Shown: one piece after another, positions 46,501 through 56,840 of the stretch | How the letters are laid out: each line of letters starts with the position of its first letter | Numbering within the stretch: the first letter of the stretch is position 1 | Origin: Helicoverpa zea | Taxonomy: Eukaryota; Arthropoda; Insecta; Lepidoptera; Noctuidae | NCBI RefSeq assembly: GCF_022581195.2 | Contig: NC_061473.1 | Span: 8,246,001 to 8,310,000, forward strand | Length of the DNA: 64,000 bases | Direction: 5' to 3' | The notes under the pieces: generated by a model | Seen by the model: the letters and a program-made list of their open reading frames with translations, nothing else | What the model was told of the DNA's origin: nothing | The model's database searches: none | Position numbers and translations under genes: made by a program

Positions 46501-47783
46501 TAGATGAGCTAGTATATTTAAAAGTAACTGTTTTATGCGGTTTCACCCTGTTCCGGGGCATTCTGAATCTGGCTATATAGCTTATGTTACACAGAGAAAG
46601 CAACTCTTTTTAACACTAAAACATTTTCAAATCAAGTTTCTTAACATTTTATTGTACAAATTAACAATAAAATGTTTCCTCTTTAATATATTACTATGGA
46701 AAAAGGATTTGGTGGATAACTGTCTATAATTTGTACATCTTTGGCAGTTGTGGGTAATCAGTAACCACTAAGTAGCTACCAAGTGTCTACCAAGATGTAT
46801 TGGGCTGCCCGGATAACTGGGTTAAGGAGGTCATATAGACATTTGGTCCATGTAAAACAATAAATACCCAGTTAATTCAGTCTTAACTGGAACTGGAATT
46901 TGAGCATCAGTATTTTACAGCTGACCCTAACATAGATTTACTGAAAGGCTAGGCAGATGATGTCATATCAAATTATCTTGCATTAACAGTGATTGTGCAA
47001 ACAACATTAATTGTTTAAGTTAATTAATTACACATTGTAGCTAGTTATGTACAAGTTATAAGTACATATAGTTATTCTTATTGCCTTTGTAACATATTAT
47101 TGGTAGTTTGTTTGGTTAGACATATTTGCCACATGACCTGGGGTCAATGACCGGGATATATGTACGACGATTAATAAAAAAGGTAGATACCTATGTGTCA
47201 TGGAGGTTATAATACACCATAGATTCACAATCGGATATTGTTGATATTTATAAATATTTCAAACTAACAAAAGCTGATGATTGATGATGAAATTAAGGAA
47301 ATATATATTGTATTTTGCTGTGATTCAGTAAATAAGCATTTTTGTGTTTATTAACTTCGGCGTCTTCAAAGTGCGTGTTTCTAAGTTGTTTTTGGAAGTA
47401 TCAGTTAAATTATGTAGAAATAGAAAACAGGAATAAAACTTTTAAAGTAAGTAAGAGACTTCAACAATCGGATTCGAAACAACAATATTTTGGCCTGCCA
47501 AAACCAAAAATGACACGACCGGCGCGTCTTTTCTCATTTAAATTAAAAGTCATCAAAAACACTACATACCTTGGTCAATAAGTTTTGTAATAATAGGAAA
47601 CTTAGCATTATTAAGTTTTATTTTCTCGCTTAACAACTCTCTCATGTATTCACCGGCTTTTTCATTTATTTTTGGATTATCCTCGCCATCTTGTTCTGGG
47701 TCATTTTCCATACTTTCATCTATCGGCGCATTTCGCTTGAAATCACTACTATTGTATCCGTTTTTGTCGTATTTCTCAGCCAT
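43593..47783 (-). CDS. Sam68-like (KHDRBS/STAR family) KH-domain RNA-binding protein
   Basis: Nuclear RNA-binding protein of the STAR/Sam68 type, expected to bind A/U-rich RNA and influence splicing. Coding exons (5' to 3'): 47783-47570, 46264-46140, 45809-45700, 45051-44846, 44422-44172, 43781-43593 (TAG); phases agree, about 364 residues. An acidic N-terminus (MENDPEQDGEDNP) precedes the NK/QUA1-like dimerisation stretch (YMRELLSEKIKL). The KH domain follows: FNFVGKLLGPKGNTMKHLQ contains the GxxG loop (GPKG), then MCKMAVLGRGSMRDRQKEEE and ELHVEISALA. Next comes a Gly/Arg/Pro-rich segment (GAAGARRGPPGGYGGAGRGF) and a Tyr-rich tail (DFYYERGHDRYYSDEGYGYK). Fly kep1-type genes are the nearest known relatives. 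The last acceptor is CAGCAG, allowing an optional extra glutamine. Confidence 0.94.
43815..44000 (-). mobile_element. Retroposon tail family E fragment
   Basis: Contains AGCTACGCAACAGATTATGAT, GAGGAAGGTTTATGTGTATAAT and CGAAGCCGGAACGGGTCGCTAG, a moth repeat block also seen near 30460-30590 and 60230-60430. It lies in the last intron of the Sam68-like gene. Confidence 0.6.
45101..45375. mobile_element. hAT-like MITE with 8-bp target duplication
   Basis: Ends TAGGGCTGCCAT and ATGGCAACCCTA (inverted), flanked by TGTAAGCT at 45093-45100 and 45376-45383. The interior has GTCCGGGTTT repeats in both orientations. Lies in an intron of the Sam68-like gene. Confidence 0.92.
46728..46963 (+). mobile_element. 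Dispersed repeat family A (older copy)
   Basis: Diverged blocks CATCTTTGGCAGTTGTGGGTA, GGATAACTGGGTTAAGGAGG and CTGACCCTAACATAG. Lies in the first intron of the Sam68-like gene. Confidence 0.7.
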
Positions 47784-48102
47784 TTTTAAATAGCTTAACT
47801 AAGTTTAATGAATATTAACACGTTTATCAAAAAATTACTAAGTCACATTCACAGAGAAACGGCGTCTGCCACAAGAAATCTATGGCTCGCGTGGCGACGT
47901 CAGATTCACATTCAGTGTTGCCAATAAAAAATCTCGATTTCTAGCGCGTTATAAAATATCTATGGTTTTTACCCAGTCGGATGACTGACTAGAACTACTG
48001 AATGAATGGGTGGTTAAATGGCATCCTTATCCTTTCTGAGGTTTTCGCCGAGTCTGTAGCCACTGTGCATTACCATGACACATAAATCTTTGGTTTACTC
48101 TA

Positions 48103-48246
48103 AGGCCGCGAACGCACAGGCAGGTGGCTTGCTTAGCGCCTAGTGCCTAGCGGCATTTTAGAACGTTCGTTTTACTGGGCTACTCGCTAGGTGACGCGCT
48201 AGACACTAAGCGCTAAGCAAGCCACCTGCCTGTGCGTTCGCGGCCT
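48103..48246. mobile_element. 144-bp near-perfect palindromic MITE
   Basis: AGGCCGCGAACGCACAGGCA at the left is mirrored at the right end, followed inward by GTGGCTTGCTTAGCGC / GCGCTAAGCAAGCCAC. TA flanks both sides (48101-48102, 48247-48248). Nearly the whole element is stem. Confidence 0.92.
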
Positions 48247-48266
48247 TAGGTCTACTTACTCTAGAA

Positions 48267-49033
48267 CAGTGGTTCTTAACCTTTTTGGCATGAATGAGGG
48301 ACCACTTTACCAAAAGTTTGTCTTGCCGGGGACCACCCCAATGGTTTACCTAAATTGAGGGTTCTTTGATAAAGAATACGAGTACGATAATAGAAGTACG
48401 ATAAAGAATACACTTTATAATTAAAATTTACAGATTTTGATGAGATTTTTGTGACCGCATTCTCTTTACTGACTTCTGAATTCTTGGTTCAGTACTACTC
48501 AAAACTAAACGCATGTCGGCAGTGGCATCCAACAGATTTCTATGCTTGTTTTTAACAATCAGAAGCGTCGAAAACCCACGAACGTATTTATAGCTTTAAC
48601 TAAATCTTCCATATGTTACAAACCAAACATTGCGTTTAAATGCGCGAGCGAAGCGAGCGCGAAATTTTTTTCGGATTCAAACCAAAAATTACGTAAAATG
48701 TGGCCCAAACATACTTAATTTTTTGTTTGTTGACAAATGCAAAAATAAAGGCACACGGTTTTTGAATACGCGAGCAGAGCGAGCGCGAAATTTTAATTAC
48801 TTTTTAAGACTCAAAGCCAAAATTACGTAAAATGTAGCCCAAACATATTTTTTTTTCTGTTGGACAACTAAGATGGATATCTTTTATACGTCCATGCGAA
48901 AACCCCTGTTCGCATAGATAAGTCGTTAAAAATAAAATTAGATTAGCAACGTCGCGAAGCGATGCTTCGCGGACCACTTGGAATGCCTCCAGGGACCACC
49001 AGTGGTCCGCGGACCACCGGTTAAGAACCACTG
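48267..49033. mobile_element. Non-autonomous hAT element (767 bp)
   Basis: Starts CAGTGGTTCTTAACC and ends GGTTAAGAACCACTG, flanked by CTCTAGAA at 48259-48266 and 49034-49041. The inside holds a roughly 150-170 bp imperfect direct duplication (GCGCGAGCGAAGCGAGCGCG near 48640 and CGCGAGCAGAGCGAGCGCGA near 48768, each followed by AAATTACGTAAAATGT). No transposase frame. Confidence 0.95.
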
Positions 49034-49168
49034 CTCTAGAACCACTGAACACAAGGGCGATTGTGGGTTGAAAACTAAACGACGAATATATTCATTTCAG
49101 TGTTTATTCCTTATAAAAACAATGCCATAATAAACAATAGATTATTTTTAAACTTGAGAGTTTGTCGA

Positions 49169-50378
49169 TCATTTGTCTTTTATTTTCTTGTCTTTCGGCT
49201 TGTGATGGGATCTAGCGTGTTGTATCACCATGATGTTGAACTCACTGTCTGGTGCCACCATTATTTCATCTTTCTTTGTATGGATTCGTATTATTATTAT
49301 TTCTTCGACAGGGTTCTGAAAATAAGTTTTAATTATGATAATCACGTTATTTTATGCGACATAATGGCGGATGTTTAGTGGGTACTCGGGGCAAGATCAC
49401 ACTCAACCCCAATTTATTTGTTATGTACAAATATTTCTTCCTTTTATACTCTCCGTACTGCCGTATATACTCATTGATTTACTCTGCCTATGTACTCCCT
49501 TATCTACTATCCCCATGTACTACCCCTATCTATGTACGTACTTCCTTATGTACTCAACAAAAAAATATCTCACCAGTTCTTTAATGTAGATTTGCGATAT
49601 TTGTCCAAACTTGTGAAGAGCTCTGCCATAATTCGTGGCGCTAGTAACGCTCATATTGGTCAATATCGGGGCCCCTGAAACATACCGTCACTTTATTTTA
49701 TATGCTTATAATCTGCAACAATATCATAGACTTTTAGGTGTCCAATTAAACCTCGCCTCTTTCGTGCCATATTATATTATTTTTCGCCCGATTTTCGTTG
49801 CTGTCTTAAATAAAGATGATTAACTTTCAGGAGTTATGATACGGAAATGATTTTTTTGTTTCTACCCTTAAAGCTAAAAGTATAGGCTTTCAAACGAGAC
49901 CATAAACATTTAACTGTAATATTGTATCATTGGCAATCGTTGTAATTGTATAGCGCAAGGGGGCGATTCCATTTTTTTGCTCGGGAGTGTAGATGTTAAC
50001 CTTCTTTGTTGGTCATTATTACGCCTTCTACTGAATCATCATCCATTATTCTGTCCACGATGGGGTTAGCAGAGTTAATTGTGGCCGTCTGAAATCAAGA
50101 AACAAAACTCTTTGATAGCCTATGGTCTGGTCTATATAGTCAAGAACATATCTGACAGATAAACTATAACTCGGTTTCACATGTCTCGGATAGCAATATA
50201 TGGTAAAAATTATAAACAGCTTTTATCTGATAGATAGCGATACCTATCAGATAACTAACAGACATTTTATCGGTAACGGTAACTAGTGAACTTGGTCCTG
50301 AATTGATTTGTTGAAACTTACGGTTCGTACAAGCCATTCATCTCTTGCATCTTTCAATAAGTTTGTAATTATTTTCAT
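49169..50378 (-). CDS. Divergent roadblock/LC7-domain protein, paralogue B
   Basis: Roadblock-type dynein light chain relative. Coding exons (5' to 3'): 50378-50322, 50088-50001, 49674-49574, 49315-49169 (TGA); phases agree, 130 residues. The N-terminal extension is MKIITNLLKDARDEWLVRT. The domain reads PIVDRIMDDDSVEGVIMTNKEG, then GAPILTNMSV, FGQISQIYIKEL, EEIIIIRIHTKKDEIMVAPD and FNIMVIQ, followed by a basic tail (HHKPKDKKIKDK). These line up block for block with the canonical gene at 37468-38433. Introns fall at the same places and phases; the middle exon is 101 bases in all three genes. It is next to paralogue A on the same strand. The first exon is chosen because it is the nearest in-frame ATG with a GTAAGT donor in the right phase. 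Whether it binds dynein is unknown. Confidence 0.87.
49440..49555. repeat. Weak CTTATGTACT-like minisatellite
   Basis: Repeated TACTCCCTTATCTACT / CCTTATGTACTC motifs in the intron of roadblock paralogue B, resembling 11430-11820. Confidence 0.6.
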
Positions 50379-50461
50379 TATTAATTATGGCACAAAGAAC
50401 TCTGGAAGAAAGAAAAGATGTATCATGCTCTTTGTTACTAATATCACACGGATAAAAATGT

Positions 50462-50660
50462 GGCCTATCTATACTAATATTATAAAGCTGAAGAGATTGT
50501 TTGTTTGTTTGTTTGAACGCGCTAATCTCAGGAACTACTGGTCCGATTTGAAAAATTCTTTCAGTGTTAGATAGCCCATTTATCGAGGAAGGCTATAGGC
50601 TGCGGGTTCGTGCAGAGGTTTCCACGGGATGCGGGTGAAACCGCTGGCAGAAGCTAATTT
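50462..50660 (+). mobile_element. Retroposon tail family E copy
   Basis: Has TATACTAATATTATAAAGCT, GAACGCGCTAATCTCAGGAA, TTTCAGTGTTAGATAGCCCA and GATGCGGGTGAAACCGCTGG; a shorter relative is at 32095-32275. Lies between the two roadblock paralogues. Confidence 0.7.
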
Positions 50661-50949
50661 TTTATATGATTAAGCTAATACCGAATGAAATAACGGCGGG
50701 CGTAGGTAATTAGAATATGAATTGTGAAACTCCTAGTTTCTTGTTTTCTCGTCTCAGTATTAGGGCCCTGGTTTTTACTTTGGGCGTCCCAAAACTTTCT
50801 TATACCCAATTTCCCAGCATCATTATGCAAGTCTTATAGTAACTACGTTATTATCCCTTAGGTACAAACGAATATTAGCCCTTAAAAAGTGATGGTCAAT
50901 CACTTAAGGGATGGACCTTTAAATAAAGATAGCACACACAAGTACCTTT

Positions 50950-53674
50950 CTAATGTATGTGTTTATGAGGGTCCTCTTTCTCCGAAGACTTGAGTTTTTG
51001 AAGAACGCACGCTGAAAACTCGGCGTCGGAGGCAACTAAGAGCTCATTTGATTTGGTCACTATCCGATAAGCCACTAAGTCATCCATTATATCCTGTTGG
51101 TTATGAAATACGATATTTAAATTATAAAAAAGGTTCCATTGCAAATTAGAGCAGTAAAAAATATTGGACACGGAATCAACAATTGTTGGTCAGGCAAGTA
51201 CCAATGCAACTTTTCTATGTTTGTATGTACTTTCTAAGTATATCTTAGACACCATTGACTGTGTTTCGGATGGCACGTTAAAACTGTAGGGCTGCGGGAT
51301 TGTTAGAAAGAGTTACCGCGGCCCTGGTACATAAAAGGCCTACGACGGTTTTTAGTCAGTAAGAGTCTGACACTCCCTCACCGCTACTAACCCACAACGG
51401 GAGGGATCATTTGATGATTTTTGTCGTTAAAAAAAAAGGTCCCGGCTGTCATTGGCAGTCGTTACGGGTAGTCAGAAGCCAGTAAGTCTGACACCAGTCT
51501 AACCAAGGAGTATGGGCATAAAGTAAATAACCACTAGAGAGCGCACTCGCCAATTTCTTCTAAGAACACGACTCACCGCTGCGGGCAGGGGGGGGCGACA
51601 TAATCCGCGGCTACTATTGGTCAGTTCAAGGTCGCTACTAAAGGATCGTACTGTTCGTAGCCTTATAGTACGCGCAAAATCACTAACTTTTGGCGAGCGT
51701 CGGGGCACTGTATGCGCAGTCAAGTGGTTTTATAGTCTTTGAGTATGGGGTTGCCCGAGTAACTGGGTTGAAGAGGTCAGATAGGGCAGTCGCTCTTTGT
51801 AAAGCACTGGTACTCAGCTAGGCTCGGAGGCTCGGAGCATGATGTATGTCATTGTAGGCATTATTTTTAATTCTCTCATCGCGGGGCACAGGCCTCAATA
51901 TTTAAAATTAAAAAATAAATAAAAATAAGTCACGGTTTGTTTAACGATATAAAGTAGGCTTATCACAACCATATACAAATGAAGTTGGTATTTAGTACTT
52001 TGTGTTTCAAAACCAGGCACAAAGCAATGACTGGCTTCATACAAATTGTATAAAACTTTAATTTCTAAACGAAAAACAACGGATGGATATATTGTCCGCA
52101 GTAAATAAATAAAATAATAAAAAAAACTGTAAGCTTACCACCTCTTTAATAGAATTTCGAATTTGACGACCGAGGGAGGGCAACTGGCTAGCTAGAACTA
52201 CTTCTTCAATCCTAGGCATTGTATGCATTATAGGCTCATCTGTAATTAGTCTGATTAGCAAGACTACGAATAAAACACATTGCATTGTTCTCGTCTAACT
52301 TTTCCGATCTGAAGTTACCTACTGATAATTGCGCAATAGTCAAAGTATGCGCAAGACCACAGACAAGACACTAGTGAGTATGCGTGGGGCGTCAAAACTA
52401 TGGCTGACTTCGGAGATAAAAATTATAACTTCTGCAAGAGTTAGATCTCTCACCGGTCATGTCAGGATGTCGTCCCATCGGGCTATGTGAGTGAAGGAAT
52501 AATGAGGGCACCTGTGTCTGCGCAAATGCTTGTGCACTATGATATTATGTCCTGCGCAGTTGGCTGATCTCCTTACATGAGAACAGCCGCCGTAGCCGAT
52601 AATCGGCTAGGAGGACATCATCATGTTAAGAAATTATGACCTTTTGGGGCACTTTTGGAAATTTTGATTTGTCCAGCTCTTGTTGCCGCTAACCATTCTA
52701 ACTAAATATATTATTTTCCTAACTTACCTTCCCTGAAATACATCAAACCGATAACATTTAAATTGAGTTCTATACGATCGATAGTATCCGTTGTAACTTG
52801 TGAGAACTCCTGAAAGTGAACACAGTAAATTGTTTAGAGGACCACACCGGCCTATTTAGAGCATACAAAAAAGAACGCATTCCTTCGTATTATTTTATTT
52901 AGCACTAGCTGTGCCAAGTTTCAAGCAATTCTCGAGGGAATTCCTTTCCGTACCCGGATAAAGTATAGTCTTTGTCACCCGGGTATAGTGTAGATTCTCA
53001 ACAGTGAAAGCTTTTTTAAATCATGATAAATAAAAGACCAAGAAAGAGCAGAGATGAAAATGCTAAGAGGAACGTGTGGTGTTATGCGAATGGATAGAGT
53101 ATGATTATATGAGAGGAAGTTTGAAAGTAACAACGCTGCGTGGAAACCGGCTGTCATGGTATGGGCATGTGATGTGATGATGACAATGGAAGTCACTTCG
53201 TAAGGAAGGCTTTGGGTATTGGTAACGTGGATGGCATAGTTGTCCGGGTAACTGGGTTGAGGGGGTCAGATAGGGCAGTCGCTCCTTGTATAGCACTGGT
53301 ACTCAGCTACATCCTAGACTGGAAACCAACACCAACATATTTGGGAAAAAGGCTCGGAGGATGATGGATGGCATAGTGGAAGAGGATGACCAAAAAACCG
53401 ATGCATGGTGTGAAAGTCGATATGATTAGAAATAATGTTATTTGTGAGATGATGGCAGATGACTATGGATGGAGAAAACATGCTGCGCCGACTCCAAATA
53501 AAATTGAGATAAGAGGGGGATGATGATAATGATAATATTCATAGGATTTGGACCTGTTCATGGTTCTTGATGATCCTATAGTTTTAGATAGTTTTGAGAA
53601 GTGAATAAAAGTAGAAATGAACTTACTTTTGGCCATTCCCTCCTCCTAAACTTTCTAAATAATCTTCTAGGCAT
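50950..53674 (-). CDS. Divergent roadblock/LC7-domain protein, paralogue A
   Basis: Second roadblock relative in tandem. Coding exons (5' to 3'): 53674-53627, 52809-52728, 52239-52139, 51093-50950 (TAG); phases agree, 124 residues. It has a very basic N-terminus (MPRRLFRKFRRREWPK), then DTIDRIELNLNVIGLMYFRE, EPIMHTMPRIEEVVLASQL, LGRQIRNSIKEV, DDLVAYRIVTKSNELLVASD, FSACVLQKL and a short charged tail ending DPHKHIH. The pattern matches N-terminal helix, central strand, long helix and C-terminal strands of roadblock. The middle exon is again 101 bases, with the same phases as the canonical gene. More divergent than paralogue B: the strand after the first helix reads GLMYFRE instead of G(V/T)IVVNHEG-like sequence. 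Expression and partner are unknown. Confidence 0.84.
51245..51842 (+). mobile_element. Family A repeat interrupted by two other elements
   Basis: Family A pieces at 51245-51289, 51440-51516 and 51741-51842 read continuously (CGTTAAAACTGTAGG / GGTCCCGGCTGTCATTGGCA; ACACCAGTCTAACCAAGGAG / GGGTTGCCCGAGTAACTGGG) once a family B copy (51290-51438) and a hAT-like MITE (51517-51740) are removed. Confidence 0.85.
51517..51740. mobile_element. hAT-like MITE (224 bp)
   Basis: GAGTATGGG is duplicated at 51508-51516 and 51741-51749. The ends are imperfectly inverted: ATAACCACTAGAGAGCGC at the left against GCGCAGTCAAGTGGTTTTAT at the right. Confidence 0.85.
52455..52620 (-). mobile_element. Dispersed repeat family C
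   Basis: Reverse relative of 10405-10605: CGTCCCATCGGGCTATG, CTGCGCAAATGCTTGTGCAC, GAGAACAGCCGCCGTAGCCG. Lies in the first intron region of roadblock paralogue A. Confidence 0.75.
53222..53370 (+). mobile_element. Dispersed repeat family A, 3' part
   Basis: Contains GGGTAACTGGGTTGAGGGGG, GCAGTCGCTCCTTGTATAGC and a CACCAACATATTTGGGAAAA end. Lies in the first intron of roadblock paralogue A. Confidence 0.8.
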
Positions 53675-53893
53675 TATAAGGAGTAAAAATGTATAATATT
53701 TCTAATAATAAATGTTGAATATCTAACAAAATAAATAAAATATAAAAAGAAAGTGTTATAATGGTATCAAAACATCTGTATGACAGACAATAGAAGATTG
53801 AGTTTTTTTTTTGTGAAATATGGCTTCCTGATATCATTCATCAAAGAAGATTTCAATTCGTTTTTGAACCTCAAAAATCAAAAGTATATGTAA

Positions 53894-54512
53894 AGGTAGA
53901 ATTCCGTGGATAGCGGCTACGACAGCCGCGCGCGGCTTACGACAGTCGTCGGCCGCGCGCGACAATAGTCAACCTATGAAAATGTATGGCGCCGCTGCCG
54001 AGGTCCGCGACAGTCGCGCGCGGCCGACGAATTTCGTAAGCCGCGCGCGGCCGTATGCATCTCAACATGGTCTAGCGCTTAGTAACATCTATATAATTTT
54101 AGTAAAACCAGAATTGAATTGTTTTTTATTTAGTCGGCAAAACTTCCTTTTGTTTTCATTACAATACAAATGCTTTTGAATCAGTATTGGGTAGTATCCT
54201 TCATCATTTCTACTTTTTAAAAATAGGGTCGATTGGTAATCTATTTTCATAATACAGCCACAGCAATACGTCATCCTCTTCTTCTTCAAGGATATCAATT
54301 AGCACTTCGACTAGAGGGAACGGACGAACAAAATCTACTAATTTCAACACAATGCCGCGCGCGGCTTACGAAATTCGTCGGCCGCGCGCGACTGTCGCGA
54401 GCCTCGGCAGCGGCGCCATACATTTTCATAGGTTGACTATTGTCGCGTGCGGCCGACGACTGTCGTAAGCCGCGCGCGGCTGCGTAAGCCGCGACCCACG
54501 GAATTCTACCTT
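53894..54512. mobile_element. Long-armed GC-rich MITE (619 bp)
   Basis: AAGGTAGAATTCCGTGG at the left is mirrored by CCACGGAATTCTACCTT at the right. The arms extend about 170 bases with GCCGCGCGCGGCTTACGA and GACAATAGTCAACCTATGAA / TTCATAGGTTGACTATTGTC pairing. The centre (54060-54330) is AT-rich and single-copy looking. Lies between roadblock paralogue A and the TRPA 3' end. Confidence 0.92.
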
Positions 54513-54697
54513 AAAGTAAGCTGAAAATCAGCACTTTTCGAAGGTCAAGTTTACAAGAGACAGCCCCCAAAAACGCCCGCCCTTCAGCAGTTCCTATGTT
54601 TTTGCTATAAAGAAGAAATTGAGGAACTAGCTCAACAATGGTGCAACACAATTCTGCATAGTTTGTAAAACCAAAAACAAAGTGTTAAAAAAATATT

Positions 54698-55028
54698 GTA
54701 ACTGGCCAAGCGCGAGTCGGACTCGCGCACGAAGGGTTCCGTACCTTCCAAACAATATTCTACATATTTATATATATTTATCGAAATCGCGCAAAAATGA
54801 GCAAAAAAATCACGTTGTATGGGAGTCCCCCAAAATATTTATTTGATTCTAGTTTTCAGTATTTATTGTTATAGCGGCAACAGAAATACATCGTCTGTGA
54901 AAATTTCAACTCTAACTATCACGGTTCATGAGATACAGCCTGGTGACAGAAGGACGATGGACGGACGAACGGCCGGACAGAGTATCGAAAACAATAGGGT
55001 CCCGTTTTACCCTCTGGGTATGGAATCC
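54698..55028 (+). mobile_element. Dispersed repeat family D
   Basis: Contains GGCCAAGCGCGAGTCGGACT, AGGGTTCCGTACC, GGGAGTCCCCCAAAATATTT and AGATACAGCCTGGTGACAGA. A second copy on the other strand is at 60750-61096. Non-coding moth repeat. Confidence 0.8.
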
Positions 55029-55185
55029 TAAAAATAATAAAATTATGTACAAACTAAAGTCGGTACCTGCTCAAGATTTCCCATTGGGAGCGGCTGTAAG
55101 AAGAAATATTCATAAATCCGCAGTTTGTTCGTTTTTGACGCACCAGGAACTCCACAAGCGTTGTAACTACAATGGTTTCATAGAG

Positions 55186-55288
55186 GAGAGGCAGTCGCTC
55201 CTTGTACAACACTGGTACTCAGCTGCAAACGGTTAGACTGGAAGCCGACCCCAACATAGTTGGGAAGAAAGGCTAGGCAGATGATGAT
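55186..55288 (+). mobile_element. Dispersed repeat family A, 3' end
   Basis: GCAGTCGCTCCTTGTACAAC, GGTTAGACTGGAAGCCGACC and CCCAACATAGTTGGGAA are present. Confidence 0.85.
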
Positions 55289-55523
55289 GAATGGGACCGC
55301 GTCGTAGCAACTTAGGAACTTAGTTACTCTTAAAATCCGGCTTTTACATAAACTTTGTTCATTTGCATTCGTGCAGATATGAGTATACACTGGTTTTAGA
55401 AACTTTATGATCCCCCAGTTTTTGGAACTAAGGAAGTAGGTAAATATGAAGAGCCATTTCCAGTTCCAGTTTCAGTTTTCATACAGAAGTTGTTTTTTTC
55501 TGTTGTAACCATTTTTTATTTTT

Positions 55524-56840
55524 TTTAATGACGTCAAAAATCATCAAATGACCTGCTGTGGGTTAGCAGCGGTGAGGGAGTGTCAGACTCTTAAATCATA
55601 AATCATTTATTTTGCTTGAAATATGGTTTTACATAAGGTGTTAACAATAGGGTATTACATGCATTTTTGAAATATATCTTAAATAAATTCTTTAGTCTTA
55701 ATATATCTCTAAAAAATTAAAAATATTTTTTTTTCTCACGTTATGTACGAATATAAATTAATTGTTTTATCATAATTTCAAATTTCGCGCGTATTTCGCG
55801 AAAACGCGGCACACAACGGACGCCATGATTGTTTTTTGGTCATGACGTCATTACGTTAGTAAACAAACTACAGCTGTCAGTAATACATATTTTGATATAT
55901 ATTGAAAATTTTAATAATGAGTAATTATGCTCCGTATCGTTGGTGTGTTGTTTCTGAATGTGAGAACACTAGTGTAAAAACACCAGACAAATTATGGATT
56001 CAAGTATCTACCAGTGGATATAAATATGAGAAACCCTTGGTTAAAAGTTGTTTACTACTGTAATGACGTCATTAGCATGGCGGCGACATTTCGTAGTGTT
56101 CAAAGACAGATAAAAAAACCTAAAAACTTTAAACTGCAATAAAAAATATATTTATGTACCTTACGAAGTGAAACTAACATTTCCCGATTGCTTTTCCTCT
56201 AAACAATCATTGTAATACACTTTTAATTTTTTTCTCATCTAGACTAAAATACCCTATTATGTAAGTTGTAGTGTACAAAACATATTTCACCCGTATTACG
56301 GGTATGCAAAATATGGTTCTTTAAAGCTAATGGAATTATACAATTATCTGTTTAATTAATATATTAATCAATTAAATTAATTTTTAAATTAAATTATTGG
56401 TTATAAAAAAAGGTACGGCATTTAGTGGGCACCAAATCGACATGTACTTTTGTTGAGAAACTCTTTAACACTATAAAAACTCTCCTGAATTAGCCACTTT
56501 CGAAGGGCAGTACAGAACTTGTTGTAGGTACGGCAAGTCAGTCATTCTCTTAGGCAGAGAATTATAAATTAATGGAGCCATATAGGCACAGTTTTTCTTA
56601 AAAAGCTCCAGCTTAGGGACGGGCATTTTTAAGGGAAGGCGATTAATTTTGCGTCTAAATGTGTTATCATTAGATATAAAAAGATAACCGTGGTTTTTAA
56701 CAAATTTAGAAACTTCATATATGTATATGCAAGGTACGGTTAAGAGACTATGTGTCTTCTTACTGACTAAAAACCGTCGTGTTCCGTCGTAGGCCTTTTA
56801 TGTAGGGCCGCGGTAACTCTTTCGAACAATCCCGCAGCCC
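55524..56840 (-). mobile_element. Family B repeat split by a LINE fragment
   Basis: Family B halves at 55524-55598 (GTCAAAAATCATCAAATGAC ... AGTGTCAGACTCTTA) and about 56752-56840 (TCTTACTGACTAAAAACCGT ... GGTAACTCTTTCGAACAATC) are separated by about 1.15 kb holding a minus-strand LINE remnant. The LINE 3' tail (AAATAAATGATTTATGATTT on the minus strand) abuts the left half. Its C-terminal coding remnant lies at about 56470-56640 (minus strand: FKKNCAYMAPLIYNSLPK), ending in a stop. Confidence 0.8.
55646..56258 (+). mobile_element. Candidate DNA transposon remnant with THAP-like reading frame
   Basis: Inverted ends AATAGGGTATT (55646) and AATACCCTATT (to 56258). Inside, a longer subterminal inverted repeat: CGCCATG, then ATGACGTCATTAC and TAGTAAACAA, occurs at about 55831-55876 and, inverted, at about 56049-56084. 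Between them is a 48-codon frame, 55917-56063: MSNYAPYRWCVVSECENTSV followed by KTPDKLW. The paired cysteines and KTP-x-K resemble the first half of a THAP zinc finger; the rest of the domain is missing. The structure suggests an internally deleted THAP-encoding transposon sitting in or beside a LINE. P-element-like ancestry is inference. Confidence 0.55.

Noticed and set aside
50308..50574. Plus-strand 88-codon open frame opposite the first exon of roadblock paralogue B
   Set aside because: No family features; it overlaps the minus-strand coding exon and a family E repeat.
53976..54436. Open frames of about 67 codons on both strands
   Set aside because: They lie in the arms of the MITE 53894-54512 and mirror each other.
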